From positions 1 to 64,000 of the forward strand of contig NZ_AONC01000052.1 of assembly GCF_000585215.1 (NCBI RefSeq): a DNA stretch of 64,000 nt, given 5' to 3'. Below, one piece after another: positions 37,206 through 47,900 of this stretch. This DNA is from Imhoffiella purpurea (GTDB taxonomy: Bacteria > Pseudomonadota > Gammaproteobacteria > Chromatiales > Chromatiaceae). The translations under genes were made by a program, and so were the position numbers. The notes beneath the pieces were generated by a model, which worked only from the letters and a program-made list of their open reading frames with translations, had not been told where the DNA came from and searched no databases. Each line of letters starts with the position of its first letter. Position 1 is the first letter of the stretch.

Positions 37206-39986
37206 ATGCGTGACTTCGTTCCCGGCCAACGCTGGCTGAGCGAGACCCAGGGCGAGCTGGGTCTCGGCATCGTCATATCGACCGACGGGCGCTGCGTGCG
37301 TCTTGCATTCCCCGCGACCGACGAGACCCGTCTGTACGCGATGCGCGAGGCCCCCCTGGTCCGTGTGGAGCTGGGGCCGGGCGAACGTGTCCGCGATCAG
37401 AAGGGGCGGGAACTGCGGGTGACGGATACCCGTGTCGAAGGTGGACTCATCACCTATCTCTGCGAGGATCTGGACGGACGGCCCTGCGAACTCCCCGAGG
37501 CCCTGCTCGACGACCGCATGCGCTTCAACCGTCCGCAGCAGCGCCTGCTGGCCGGGCGCATCGACAGCGACAAGTGGCTCACCCTGAGACTGCGCACCTG
37601 GTCGCAGCGCATGGCCGAATCCGGATCCCCGATCCAGGGGCTGCTCGGGCCGCGCGTCGCGCTCATTCCGCACCAGCTCCAGATCGCCGCCGAGGTGGCC
37701 GGGCGCGATGCGCCCCGGGTACTGCTGGCCGACGAGGTGGGGCTGGGCAAGACGATCGAGGCGGGTCTCATCCTGCACCGCATGCTGCTGACCGGGGCCG
37801 CGCGCCGGGTGCTGATCGTGACGCCCGAGCCGCTGCTGCACCAGTGGCTGGTCGAGATGCGGCGGCGCTTCAATCTGCGTTTCGCGCTCTTCGACCGGGA
37901 GCGGGTCGAGTCCATGCCGGACGCCAATCCATTCCTCGACGACCAGCAGGTGCTCTGCAGCCTGGACCTGATCGCCTCGCATGCGCGCGCCCGCGAGACG
38001 GTGATCGAGGGCGACTGGGATCTGCTGGTGGTGGACGAGGCCCATCATCTGACCTGGTCCGAGTCCGAATCCAGCCCCGGCTACGCGGTCGTGGCCGAAC
38101 TGGCCGCGCGCACCCCCGGCATGCTGCTGCTGACCGCGACCCCGGAGCAGCTCGGCCGGGCCGGACACTTCGGACGCCTGCGGCTGCTCGATCCGGCGCG
38201 TTTCCACGACTATGCCGCCTTCGTCGCCGAGGAAGATGGCTATGCCCCGGTGGCCGAGCTGGCGGCGCGGCTGCTCGACGGCGAGCCTCTGTCCGAACCG
38301 GATCGGGCGCTGCTCGGCTCGCTGATCGAGGATGCGGACCGGCTCGACGGCGAGGAGATCATCGAGCGGCTGGTCGACCGTCACGGGACCGGGCGGGTGC
38401 TGTTCCGCAACACCCGGGCCGCCATCCACGGCTTTCCCGGGCGCGAGCTGCATGCCTATCCACTGCCGCTGCCCGAGTGCTATCGCGATCTCGGTGGCGA
38501 TGTCCGAATGCGCCTGACGCCGGAGCGTCTGGTCGACAAGTCCTGGCTCGACGAGGATCCGCGCGTCGGCTGGCTGATCGACACCCTGAAGGCGCTGCGG
38601 CCGGCCAAGGTCCTGCTCATCTGCGCCCATGCCAGTACCGTGCTCGAGCTGCGCGAGGCGCTGCTGAGGCGCGCCGGTCTGTTCGCCGCCATCTTCCACG
38701 AGGACATGGAGATCGTGGAGCGCGACCGCGCGGCGGCCTATTTCGCCGCCGCCGAGGACGGGACCCAGCTGCTGCTCTGTTCCGAGATCGGCAGCGAGGG
38801 GCGCAACTTCCAGTTCGCGCACCATCTGATCCTCTTCGATCTGCCGCTGGTCCCCGATCTGCTGGAACAGCGCATCGGCCGGCTCGACCGCATCGGTCAG
38901 ACCGAGACCATCCGCATCCACGTGCCCTATCTGACCGGGACGCCGGGCGAGGTGCTGTATCGCTGGTACGCCGAGGGTCTGGGGGCCTTCGACGGGACCT
39001 GCCCAGGTGCCACCGGGGTCTACGAGCAGGTTCGGGAGGATCTGCTGGAGGCGCTGGAGGAGCCTGACCGCGCCGAGGAGGTCATCGCCGAGACCCGCGA
39101 TCTGAGCGCACGCGTCAATGCCGAGCTGGCGGCCGGACGCGACCGGCTGCTCGAGCTGCATTCGTATCGGCCCGATCGCTCGGCCCCGCTGGTGGACCGC
39201 ATCGAGGAGCTGGACGCCGGCCGCGAGGTCGCCGATTACATGATGCGTTTCTGGGACAGCTTCGGCGTCGAGTACGAGTCCGGGACCGGCGGTTCGGTGG
39301 TGTTGCGTCCCGGCCCGCAGATGCTCCAGGAGTCTTTCCCGCGACTGCCCGAGGACGGGCTGACCGCGACCTTCGACCGCTCCAGCGCGCTGGCCCACGA
39401 GGATCGCGAGTTCCTGACCTGGGAGCATCCCATGGCGCGCGAGGCGATGGAGCTGCTGACCGCCTCGGATCTGGGCACCTCCTCGGTGACCCTGCTGCGC
39501 ACCGGCCGCTTCAAGCGGGCGACCCTGCTGCTCGAGATGCTCTATGTCGCCGAGTGTCCGGCGCCGCCCGAGCTGCAGGTCGGACGCTTCCTGCCGCCGA
39601 CCCTGCTGCGTCTGCTGCTCGACGTCGAGGGGCGCGATCTGGCCGGCGAGATCGGTCACGAGGAATTGCGCGGGGATTGTCTGACCCGTAACTACAAACT
39701 GGCACGTTCGGTGATCAAGTCCCAGGTTCCGCGTCTCGCGGTCATGCTGGAGCGCGGCGAGTCCCTGGCCCGAGAGGCGGTCGGACGGCTGGAGTCCGAG
39801 GCCCTGGCCCGCATGCGCACACTGCTGGGGGGCGAGCTGGAGCGTCTGAGCGCGCTGGCCAAGGTGAACCCGAACGTGCGCGCCGACGAGATCGAGCGTC
39901 TGAGTGCGCGCCGCGATCGGCTCGAAACCTATCTCACCAAGACTCATCTGCGTCTTGATGGGGTGCGGGTAATCGTGACGACCTGA
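37206..39986 (+). CDS. rapA: RNA polymerase-associated ATPase RapA
   Basis: About 926 residues, a Swi2/Snf2-type translocase that recycles RNA polymerase. It starts MRDFVPGQRWLSETQGELGLG, matching the RapA N-terminal Tudor-like domains. The motor has Walker A ADEVGLGKTIEAG, DEAH in VVDEAHHLTW, LLLTATPEQLG (III) and EQRIGRLDRIGQT (VI). The long C-terminal RapA_C part includes RVIVTT at the end. An upstream frame to 37068 has no family similarity, so ATG 37206 is chosen; its ribosome site is weak. Confidence 0.95.
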   Translation: MRDFVPGQRWLSETQGELGLGIVISTDGRCVRLAFPATDETRLYAMREAPLVRVELGPGERVRDQKGRELRVTDTRVEGGLITYLCEDLDGRPCELPEALLDDRMRFNRPQQRLLAGRIDSDKWLTLRLRTWSQRMAESGSPIQGLLGPRVALIPHQLQIAAEVAGRDAPRVLLADEVGLGKTIEAGLILHRMLLTGAARRVLIVTPEPLLHQWLVEMRRRFNLRFALFDRERVESMPDANPFLDDQQVLCSLDLIASHARARETVIEGDWDLLVVDEAHHLTWSESESSPGYAVVAELAARTPGMLLLTATPEQLGRAGHFGRLRLLDPARFHDYAAFVAEEDGYAPVAELAARLLDGEPLSEPDRALLGSLIEDADRLDGEEIIERLVDRHGTGRVLFRNTRAAIHGFPGRELHAYPLPLPECYRDLGGDVRMRLTPERLVDKSWLDEDPRVGWLIDTLKALRPAKVLLICAHASTVLELREALLRRAGLFAAIFHEDMEIVERDRAAAYFAAAEDGTQLLLCSEIGSEGRNFQFAHHLILFDLPLVPDLLEQRIGRLDRIGQTETIRIHVPYLTGTPGEVLYRWYAEGLGAFDGTCPGATGVYEQVREDLLEALEEPDRAEEVIAETRDLSARVNAELAAGRDRLLELHSYRPDRSAPLVDRIEELDAGREVADYMMRFWDSFGVEYESGTGGSVVLRPGPQMLQESFPRLPEDGLTATFDRSSALAHEDREFLTWEHPMAREAMELLTASDLGTSSVTLLRTGRFKRATLLLEMLYVAECPAPPELQVGRFLPPTLLRLLLDVEGRDLAGEIGHEELRGDCLTRNYKLARSVIKSQVPRLAVMLERGESLAREAVGRLESEALARMRTLLGGELERLSALAKVNPNVRADEIERLSARRDRLETYLTKTHLRLDGVRVIVTT

Positions 39987-40073
39987 ACCCGCCGGCGGAC
40001 AGGCCGGCCCGGTTCGCGAACCGCCATCTCGGCCGAGATAGCGACAATGCCTGGATAGGGGTGCCGGGATGGC

Positions 40074-42560
40074 ATGAACAGCGAGCGGTCTCAGGGCTTT
40101 CCGGCGACGTCTCGACGGGTGTGGCGGGGCGTCCCTTTGCCGATTCGCCGGTTCGTTCCCGGGCTGAGGGCCAGGATCGTCCTTCTGGCACTCTCGCTGG
40201 CGGTCCTTCCGCTCTTGCTGTACGGATTCTCTACCCTGGCCCAGACCCAGGCCGAGCTGAAGAGCGCGGCCAACGACCGGGTTCTGGCGACCGCCCGCAG
40301 CCTGATGGACCGGATCCGCATCGCGGTCGGGCCGGCCCGCTCCGGGCTTCTGCTGCTCCGCGATTCGGTGGACGATCCGGGCATCGCGCTCGATGCCAAG
40401 CTCGCCCTGCTCGAGTCGAGCCTGGGGTCCCTGCCTGAGGTGCGGGCCCTGGAGGTCGGCATCGCTGGACGCCCGTCCATCCTGCTGCTCGAACGGCCGT
40501 TCAAGACGCGTCTCGACGCGCTTGACGCCGATCCCGTCCGGGTCCTCGGCGCAGGAGACGCCTCCGTGGGTTGGGCGGAGCGGGACCCGGACCGGGTCAT
40601 GACCGAGACCCCGCGCCGGATCCAGGCATTGGATCTGTGGCTGCTGCCGCTGAGCGTTCCGCTCCGCGAGCCGCTCGCGGGTCGTGACGCGGGCCTGACC
40701 CTCTATCTGGACCTGACGTCCCTGGTCCGCGCCCTGGGGGAGGACGGCGCCGACTCCACTGGCGGCTCCTGGCTCCTGGACCTGAACGGTCGGCCGCTCT
40801 TCCGGACCGGCTCGGCCTCGGTGCCGCCGCTCTCGGGCACCGCTCTGCCCGACCTCGGATCCATGGCGCCGGGCGCCCTGCTCGCCACGATCTTCCCGGG
40901 TGAAGGCGGCGTGCCCATGCTGGGCGCCTTTGCGGTGCTCGACTTTCCTCCCTGGATTCTGCTGGTCGGCGCGTCCGAGGGGCAGGCCTATACCCTGGCC
41001 GCGCGGATGCGCCGGCATCTGCTGCTGTGGCTGTCGATCTGCGCCGCTGCAGGGCTGGCCGGGGCGCTGATCCTGGCCCAGCGCATCGGGCGTCCGATCC
41101 GCGAGATGGCGCTGGTCGCGGATCGGGTCGGCGGCGGCGATTTCAGTGTGCGGGTGGGTCGGGTCTCGCGACACGACGAGATCGGACGGCTCGGACGCCG
41201 GCTCGACCAGATGATCGAGGGACTGGAGCGGGGCCGCCGCCAGCTGGAGCGTCTGGCCCGGCAGGACTCGCTGACCGGATTGTCGAATCGGCGCTGGGTG
41301 CTCTCCTATCTGGAGCGTCTGCTGTCCGAACACCAGGGGGAGGGCGGCGCGATCGCCGTGCTCTTCGTCGACCTGGATCGCTTCAAGCGGGTGAACGACA
41401 GTCTGGGTCACACGGTCGGCGACGACCTCCTCAAGCTGGTGGCGCGGCGTCTCAGCGACAGTCTCGGCGAGGACGAACTGGTCGCCCGTCTGGGGGGCGA
41501 CGAATTCCTGGTGGTGCGGCGCGGCGTCTCGGACCGGGAGGCCGTCGCCGAGATCGCGGCCCGTCTGATCGGGGCCTTCGGGACGCCCTTCCAGCTGGCC
41601 GATCTCGAATTGCATCTGGGCTGCAGCCTCGGGATCGCGCTCGCGCCCCGGGACGGGATCCGGGTCGCCGAGCTCATCACCAATGCGGACATGGCCATGT
41701 ATCACGCCAAGGAGCAGGGACGCGGCCGCTATCGCTTCTTCGACGCCGAGCTCAGGACGCGGGCCGTGCGCAAGCTCGCGCTTGACGTGCGTCTGCGTCA
41801 CGCACTGGAGCGCGGCGAGCTCGAGGTCTACTATCAGCCACAGGTCGAGACCGGCAGCCGGCGGGTGGTGGCCACCGAGGCCCTGCTCCGCTGGCCCGAC
41901 GGCCGTGGCGGGTTCGTCGCCTCGCCCGGGGAATTCATTCCACTGGCCGAGGAGACCGGACTGATCCTCCCGCTGGGCGACTGGGTGATGGAATCCGTGT
42001 GCCGACAGGCGCATGCCTGGCGGGATCAGGGGCTGCCGCCCCTGTCCCTGTCCTTCAACGTCTCCTCGCTCCAGTTCGGGCAGCGCGACTTCGTCGCCTC
42101 CCTGCGCGGCGCGCTCGACCGCAGCCGTCTGGATGCCCGCCGGATCGGCTTGGAGTTGACCGAGTCCGTCCTGCTGGAGGACGTGGATGAGGGGATTCGC
42201 CGCATGGAGGGGCTCAAGGAAATGGGGGTTCAGCTGATGATCGACGATTTCGGGACCGGCTATTCGTCGCTCGCCTATCTGAGGCGTTTTCCGCTCGATT
42301 ATCTCAAGGTCGCCCAGGAGTTCGTGAGGGGGCTGGAGACCAATCCGCAGGATGCCTCCATCGTCGATGCGGTCATCGCGCTGTCCAAGACGCTCGGGCT
42401 CAAGGTGATCGCCGAGGGTGTCGAGACCCAGGGTCAGCTGGACTATCTGGTCGAGCGCCGCTGCGATCTGATCCAGGGTTTTTACTTCGGGCCCGCGCTG
42501 CCCGCGGACGACTTCGTCGCGCTTCTGGAGCAGGGGCCGATCTGGACCATGCGGTCCTGA
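40074..42560 (+). CDS. membrane GGDEF-EAL protein with HAMP
   Basis: 828 residues. TM1 (about 35-55), a periplasmic sensor (about 60-300) of no clear family, TM2 (about 318-340) and a HAMP domain (IGRPIREMALVADRVGGGDF) come first. The GGDEF domain has RLGGDEFLVV intact, and the EAL domain has TEALLRWPD, plus ELTESVLLED and DDFGTGYSSLAYLRRF with the metal-binding residues, and EGVETQGQLDYL. Both cyclase and phosphodiesterase motifs are complete, so the direction of activity cannot be told. It precedes the LysM/FecR gene by 37 bp on the same strand and may share its transcript. Confidence 0.92.
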   Translation: MNSERSQGFPATSRRVWRGVPLPIRRFVPGLRARIVLLALSLAVLPLLLYGFSTLAQTQAELKSAANDRVLATARSLMDRIRIAVGPARSGLLLLRDSVDDPGIALDAKLALLESSLGSLPEVRALEVGIAGRPSILLLERPFKTRLDALDADPVRVLGAGDASVGWAERDPDRVMTETPRRIQALDLWLLPLSVPLREPLAGRDAGLTLYLDLTSLVRALGEDGADSTGGSWLLDLNGRPLFRTGSASVPPLSGTALPDLGSMAPGALLATIFPGEGGVPMLGAFAVLDFPPWILLVGASEGQAYTLAARMRRHLLLWLSICAAAGLAGALILAQRIGRPIREMALVADRVGGGDFSVRVGRVSRHDEIGRLGRRLDQMIEGLERGRRQLERLARQDSLTGLSNRRWVLSYLERLLSEHQGEGGAIAVLFVDLDRFKRVNDSLGHTVGDDLLKLVARRLSDSLGEDELVARLGGDEFLVVRRGVSDREAVAEIAARLIGAFGTPFQLADLELHLGCSLGIALAPRDGIRVAELITNADMAMYHAKEQGRGRYRFFDAELRTRAVRKLALDVRLRHALERGELEVYYQPQVETGSRRVVATEALLRWPDGRGGFVASPGEFIPLAEETGLILPLGDWVMESVCRQAHAWRDQGLPPLSLSFNVSSLQFGQRDFVASLRGALDRSRLDARRIGLELTESVLLEDVDEGIRRMEGLKEMGVQLMIDDFGTGYSSLAYLRRFPLDYLKVAQEFVRGLETNPQDASIVDAVIALSKTLGLKVIAEGVETQGQLDYLVERRCDLIQGFYFGPALPADDFVALLEQGPIWTMRS

Positions 42561-42597
42561 TCGGGTTTGGAACTGGCCGGGAGCGGAGTGTCTCCTG

Positions 42598-44922
42598 ATG
42601 GATGGACTCGTAACCTGCGTTCGCTTCATCCTGGTCCTCGGATCGCTCTCGGGGCCGCTCGCGCTGGCCGATGCATCCATCGGCGCCGTGCTGGAGCCGG
42701 GTCAGAGCCTGAGGGAACTGGCCGCCGAGCATCTCGGCGATCCGGATGCCTGGCCGGAGATCCTGCGCGCCAATCGGCTCGACTCGCCGCATCAGGTTCG
42801 GCCCGGCATGAGACTGGTTCTGCCGGTCGAGGCCATGCGCCATCTCGATCGTGCCCTGGGCGACCTGCGCGGCCTCGTCTTTCGCGCAACCGCCGCCGGT
42901 GCCGAGGTCCTGGCGACCGAGACCATCGCCGATGCGCTCTCGGAACAGGCCGCTGCATTGCAGGCCCGGCGCCGGGGCGACCTGGGCGAGGCGCTGCGTC
43001 TCGCCCGATCCGGCATCGCCGAGGCCGGTCGTGCGCTGGAGACCAGTCTGAGCCAGCGCGATCTCGCCGCCGAGGCGGTCCTCGACGCCGCGGGCGGCGT
43101 GGTTCAGCGGCGTCGGCCCAGCGAGTTCGACTGGACCCGCATCCCCATCCGCACACTGCTGGCCGAGCGCGAGCGGCTGCGCACCCTGGCGCAGTCCTTC
43201 GCCGTGCTGCGCTTCCGCGATGCCAGCTCTCTGCGCATGAGCGAGAACGCCCAGATGGCCATCCGGCGTCTGCGCCGCGACCGGCTCACCCGCTCCGAGC
43301 AGGTGGACGTGGTGCTCTACGGCGGCGATCTGCGCGCGCTCATCGCCTCGGGAGGACGCCAGTCGCTCCGGGTCGAGGTGCCGGGCATCGAGACCTCCGG
43401 CGACTCGACCCACTATTGGCTGCGCAAGGACGCGGAAAGCATGCGTCTGGCCAATTATGCCGGCACCTTCCAGGTCTCTGCCGGGGGCGGCAGCGTGATG
43501 GTGGGCGAGAATCAGGGCACCCTGGTCGAGGTGGACCGGCCGCCCGTGCCGCCGATCGACCTGCTCCCGCCGCCGCAGCCGCTCGAGCCCGAGCAGGGCG
43601 CGGTGCTCTACGGCCGGGGCGTCGAGCTCGCCTGGAGCCCGGTCGCCGGCGCGAGCGCCTATTGGCTCGAGGTGGCGGTGGATCCGGAGTTCAGCCGCCT
43701 GGTCTTCACGCGCACGGATCTCTCGGGGACGGAGCAGCGGGTTCCGGTCGATCGGGAGGGGCTCTACTACTGGCGGCTCTCCTCGGTCGACGCGGCCGGT
43801 CTGCCGGGCGCGGCCAGCCTGGCGCGGCTGTTCCAGGTCGACCGGGACGCCGTGCCGCCCTATCTCTCGGTCGAGACACCGGCCGAGGGTCTGCGGGTCG
43901 ATGCCGACTCGGTCCAGGTGCGCGGCCGGGTCGAGCCGGGTGCGCGGCTTTGGATCGACGGCGCGCCGGTCCAGGTCGAGCCGGACGGTGGCTTCGCCGT
44001 CGAGCGCCATCTCGACGAGGGTCCCAATCGGCTGCTGTTCGAGGTCCGCGATGCGGCGGGCAACCTCAGCCGGCTCGAACGCAGGCTCTATCGCACGCCC
44101 GAATCCCCGATGCCCCTGCGGCTCGCGGAGCACCTGCCGCGCGACGATCTGGGGCGGATCCTGGTCACGCGCCCGCAATTCGGTCTGTCCGGCCGGACCC
44201 TGCCCGACGCCGAGGTCCGCATCCAGTCCGAGACCCACCCGGGGCTTTCGGCCGCGACCCAGGCCGATGCCGAGGGGCGCTTCGATCTGATCCTGTCCCT
44301 TCCGGACCCCTCCACGCGGCTTCGGGCGGTCGCGAGCGGTCCGCTCGGCGAGCGCGCCGAATCGGCACTGGAGGTGGTGCTGGACTCCGTTCCGCCACTG
44401 ATCCGGCTCGATCGGGAACCGCCTCGACGCACCGCCGATCCGAGGCTGACCCTGAGCGGCCGGGTCGAGGAGGGCGAGTCCTTGATGTTCGACGGACAGC
44501 CGGTCGCGCTCTCGGAAACGGGCGCCTTCGCCTTCTGCATTCCGCTCCGGTCCGGCGAAAACCGCATCCGTCTGGTCGCGCGCGACCGGGCGGGCAACCC
44601 GGCCGTCCTGGAGCGCGGCATCCTGCTCGATCGCGAGCCGCCGCGTCTGATCCGATACGATCTGGTCGAGGAGGGGGACGGACCCTTACGCCTACTGCGG
44701 GTCGAGATCGAGGCCGAGGACGCGAGCGGTATGACGGCCGGCATCCCCTACCGCCTCGATCTCGGCGGGAGATCGCGTCAGGGGATCGCCCGGCGCGGAT
44801 CCGGGCGGAATTCTTATCAGGACCGGGTGGCGCTTCCGGCCGATTCGGCGCTCGGGCCGCGACTGCGTTCGGTCGAGCTGCGGGACTATCTCGGGAATCG
44901 AAGGGAGGTGGCCATTGAATAG
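42598..44922 (+). CDS. exported LysM/FecR-like protein with Ig-like repeats
   Basis: 774 residues with a signal peptide (FILVLGSLSGPLALADA). A LysM-like segment follows (VLEPGQSLRELAAEHLGDPDAW is the start; ILRANRLDSPHQVRPGMRLVLP, split here at 20 or fewer). A helical region (100-190) and a FecR-type beta domain (about 220-320; FAVLRFRDASSLRMSENAQM) come next. Then come a fibronectin-like domain (VELAWSPVAGASAYWLEVAV) and three to four bacterial Ig-like modules of the LDREPPR / VRDAAGNLSRL type. It is probably periplasmic or surface-located, binding peptidoglycan through LysM. Its end overlaps the start of the PKD-repeat gene by 8 bp, so the two are made together. Confidence 0.8.
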   Translation: MDGLVTCVRFILVLGSLSGPLALADASIGAVLEPGQSLRELAAEHLGDPDAWPEILRANRLDSPHQVRPGMRLVLPVEAMRHLDRALGDLRGLVFRATAAGAEVLATETIADALSEQAAALQARRRGDLGEALRLARSGIAEAGRALETSLSQRDLAAEAVLDAAGGVVQRRRPSEFDWTRIPIRTLLAERERLRTLAQSFAVLRFRDASSLRMSENAQMAIRRLRRDRLTRSEQVDVVLYGGDLRALIASGGRQSLRVEVPGIETSGDSTHYWLRKDAESMRLANYAGTFQVSAGGGSVMVGENQGTLVEVDRPPVPPIDLLPPPQPLEPEQGAVLYGRGVELAWSPVAGASAYWLEVAVDPEFSRLVFTRTDLSGTEQRVPVDREGLYYWRLSSVDAAGLPGAASLARLFQVDRDAVPPYLSVETPAEGLRVDADSVQVRGRVEPGARLWIDGAPVQVEPDGGFAVERHLDEGPNRLLFEVRDAAGNLSRLERRLYRTPESPMPLRLAEHLPRDDLGRILVTRPQFGLSGRTLPDAEVRIQSETHPGLSAATQADAEGRFDLILSLPDPSTRLRAVASGPLGERAESALEVVLDSVPPLIRLDREPPRRTADPRLTLSGRVEEGESLMFDGQPVALSETGAFAFCIPLRSGENRIRLVARDRAGNPAVLERGILLDREPPRLIRYDLVEEGDGPLRLLRVEIEAEDASGMTAGIPYRLDLGGRSRQGIARRGSGRNSYQDRVALPADSALGPRLRSVELRDYLGNRREVAIE

Positions 44923-47900
44923 TCGAATCATGCGCGGATTCTTCTTCTGCGCCCTCTTCGCGGGGTCCGCCGCCGTCCAGGCCGGGGACCGGGTCCGGCT
45001 GGTCACCTTCGGCCCCGATGCCCATCCGGGCAAGGGCGACGACGATTTCACCGAGGTGGTCTATATCCAGGTTCCGGATTCGGCCGCCGGACCGCTCTAT
45101 CTGCGTCTCTGGGATCCGGATCTGGGCGGGACCCAGGACGAGCCCAACGGTCTCTGGAACGGCCGGACCCGCTTCAGGCTCTTCGGCGGCGAGGGTGCCT
45201 TCAGCCAGGCCGGCCCCTCGGCCGATCCGTCCGCTTGGCGGTCGGTCGGCGAGGTGCTGGGCGAGGCCGAGTTCGGCGAGGATGCGTCGACCGACGGGGT
45301 TTGGCATACCCTGGCCCGCTTCTCGCCCGAGCGGGGCGAGGAGGTCGGCGGGCATCGTCTCTTTCGGCTCCTGGTCGAGGGCGTCGCCGGAGACGACGGC
45401 AATCTCTACGATCTGACGGTCAGCTCGGATGCCGGGACCAATCGTCCGGTCGAGGGACTGCGTCTGCTCGACTATCGTCCGACCTTCTCGGTCTCGCCCG
45501 GTCCCGAGCGGCTGGCGGAGGCGGTCTTCGCCGTTCCCGCGGATGCCGATACGCTGGTGATCCGCCAGTTCGACCTGGACCGTGCCCGGATCCAGCTGGA
45601 GCTGCCCATCGTCGGTCCCGTCCCGCTGCGTTCCTCGGGCGAGGCGCGCTGGGAGGAGGAGCGGGTCGCGATCGATCCGGGGCTGGGGGCCGAGCGCGCC
45701 GCCGTTCAGGTTCGGGGCGGGCGCTCCTTGCTGAACGATGTGGTCCTGGAGGCGAGGGATCCGTCCGGCGTTCCGCTCGCCTTCGAGCTGCCGATCCGTC
45801 TGCGGCCGCCGAGCATCCCCCCGGAACCCCGGGCGGACATCGCCATCCTGGACGACTGTCTGGGCGTCTCGTTCGACGCCGGGCGCTCGGATGGCCGCGA
45901 CGATGCACTCATCGGCTATCTCTGGGACTTCGGCGATGGCCGTCAAGCCAGTGGCAAGCGCGTGGAGCATCGATACGAGGAGCCGGGTCTCTACCGGGTG
46001 AGCCTCACCGCGATCGACGATTCGGGCCGGGTCATGGACCGGGCGCGACGCGGCTACGAGGTCAAGGTGAATCGGTCGCCGATCGCGGTCCCGGGTCCGG
46101 AGCGGACATTGGCGCCCGGTGAGCGCACGATCTTCGATGCCTCCGCCTCCAGCGATGCCGACGGACGCATCACCGGCTATCGCTGGGATTTCGGCGACGG
46201 GGCGGAGGGACAGGGGGCGCGCGTCGAACACGCCTTCGAGCGGCCCGGACGCTATCCGGTGCGGCTAGAGGTCGAGGACGATGGTCCGGGGCCATGCACC
46301 CGGACCGGCGCCGTCACCCAGGTCTGGGTCAATGCCCCGCCCGTCGCCCGTGCCGGCGACGATCTGCGTGCCGCGGTCGGCGAGGTCCTGGTCCTGGATG
46401 CCGGGGGCAGCGGGGATACCGACGGCGAGCTGATCCGTTTCCATTGGGATCTGGGCGACGGCCGGACGGCGGAGGGGACGCGGGTCGAGACATTCTACGG
46501 CGAGCCCGGACGCTATCGGGTCCGGCTCGCTGTCGAGGACGATGCCGGTGTCGGCAACAGCCGTTCGGAAGACGACCTGCTGATCTGGATCAATGCCCCG
46601 CCGCTCGCCGATGCCTCGGGTCCGGAACGGGGCGCAGTGGATCAGACCCTGTCCTTCGACGCCTCGGCGTCCGCCGATCCGGATGGCGCCCTGGTCGAGT
46701 ATCTCTGGGATTTCGGCGATGGCAGTCAGGCGCGAGGGGTCAGGGTCGAGCATGCCTATGCCGCGCCCGGTCGCTACGGGGTGCGGCTCGAGATCCGCGA
46801 CGATTCGGGTACGACCTCGGCGACGGCCGGCACCGGGCTGGAGGTCGTCGTCAACGATCCCCCGGTCGCGGATGCCGGCGCGGATGTCTGGGTGACGGCC
46901 AGCCAGGTTCGCTTCGACGGGAGCGGATCCGCCGATCCGGACGGCCGTATCCTCGGATACGTCTGGGATTTCGGCGACGGCACCCAGGGTGAAGGCCCCG
47001 CCCCGGCCCATGTCTATGCCCTTCCCGGGACCTACGATGTGGTGCTGACCGTGACCGACGATTCGGGCACCTCCTCGGCCAGCCGCAGTGATGGCATGCG
47101 GGTGCGGATCAACGCCGGTCCGGTCGCGGACGCGGGGCCGGATCGGCTGGTGGCCCCGGACGAGACCATCGCATTCGATGGGACCGGATCCTTCGATCCG
47201 GACGGCCGCATCCGCGACTATGCGTGGGATTTCGGCGACGGGACCTCGGCGAGCGGCGCCTCGCCCGATCATGCCTATGCCGAGCCGGGTCTCTATCAGG
47301 TGCGGCTGCGGGTCGCGGACGATTCGGGACACCCCCAGGCGTTCGATGTCGCCGAGGCGTCGGTGCGGGTGAATGCCGCTCCGGTGGCCCTGGCCGGCCC
47401 GGACGTGCTGGCCGCGCCCGATCAGGAGATCCGACTCGATGGCTCCGGTTCCCATGATCCGGACGGGCGGATCGCCTCCTATCGCTGGACCCTAGACGAG
47501 GGTCGGCCGGCGGGCGAGACGGCCCAGGTCTCGCTTCGCTTCGCCAAGCCGGGAAGCCATGTGGCGAGGCTGGAGGTGGTGGACGACAGCGGCGCGGCCA
47601 ACGGTCATGCCGAGGACCGGCTGTCCATCCGGATCAACCACCGTCCGGTCGCGGCCGCCGGTGCGCCGATCCGCACCTGCGAGACGCGGGTCGCCTTCGA
47701 CGGCGGCGGTTCCAGCGACGCCGACGGCGACCCGCTCGGCTACTCCTGGTCGTTCGGCGACACGGGTCCGGGGGCCGAAGGGCCTCGGGTCTCGCATCGT
47801 TTCCCCGAAGGGGGACGCTATCCGGTGGTGCTGAGTGTGGACGACGGCACCGGGCTCGACAACGCGACCCAGTCCGCCTCGACCCAGGTCTGGATCCATC

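Noticed and set aside
36915-42680. 1921-residue open frame on the minus strand
   Set aside because: It is antisense to rapA, the GGDEF-EAL gene and part of polA. The translation is Gln/Arg/Gly-rich with no family motifs, a usual shadow in GC-rich DNA.
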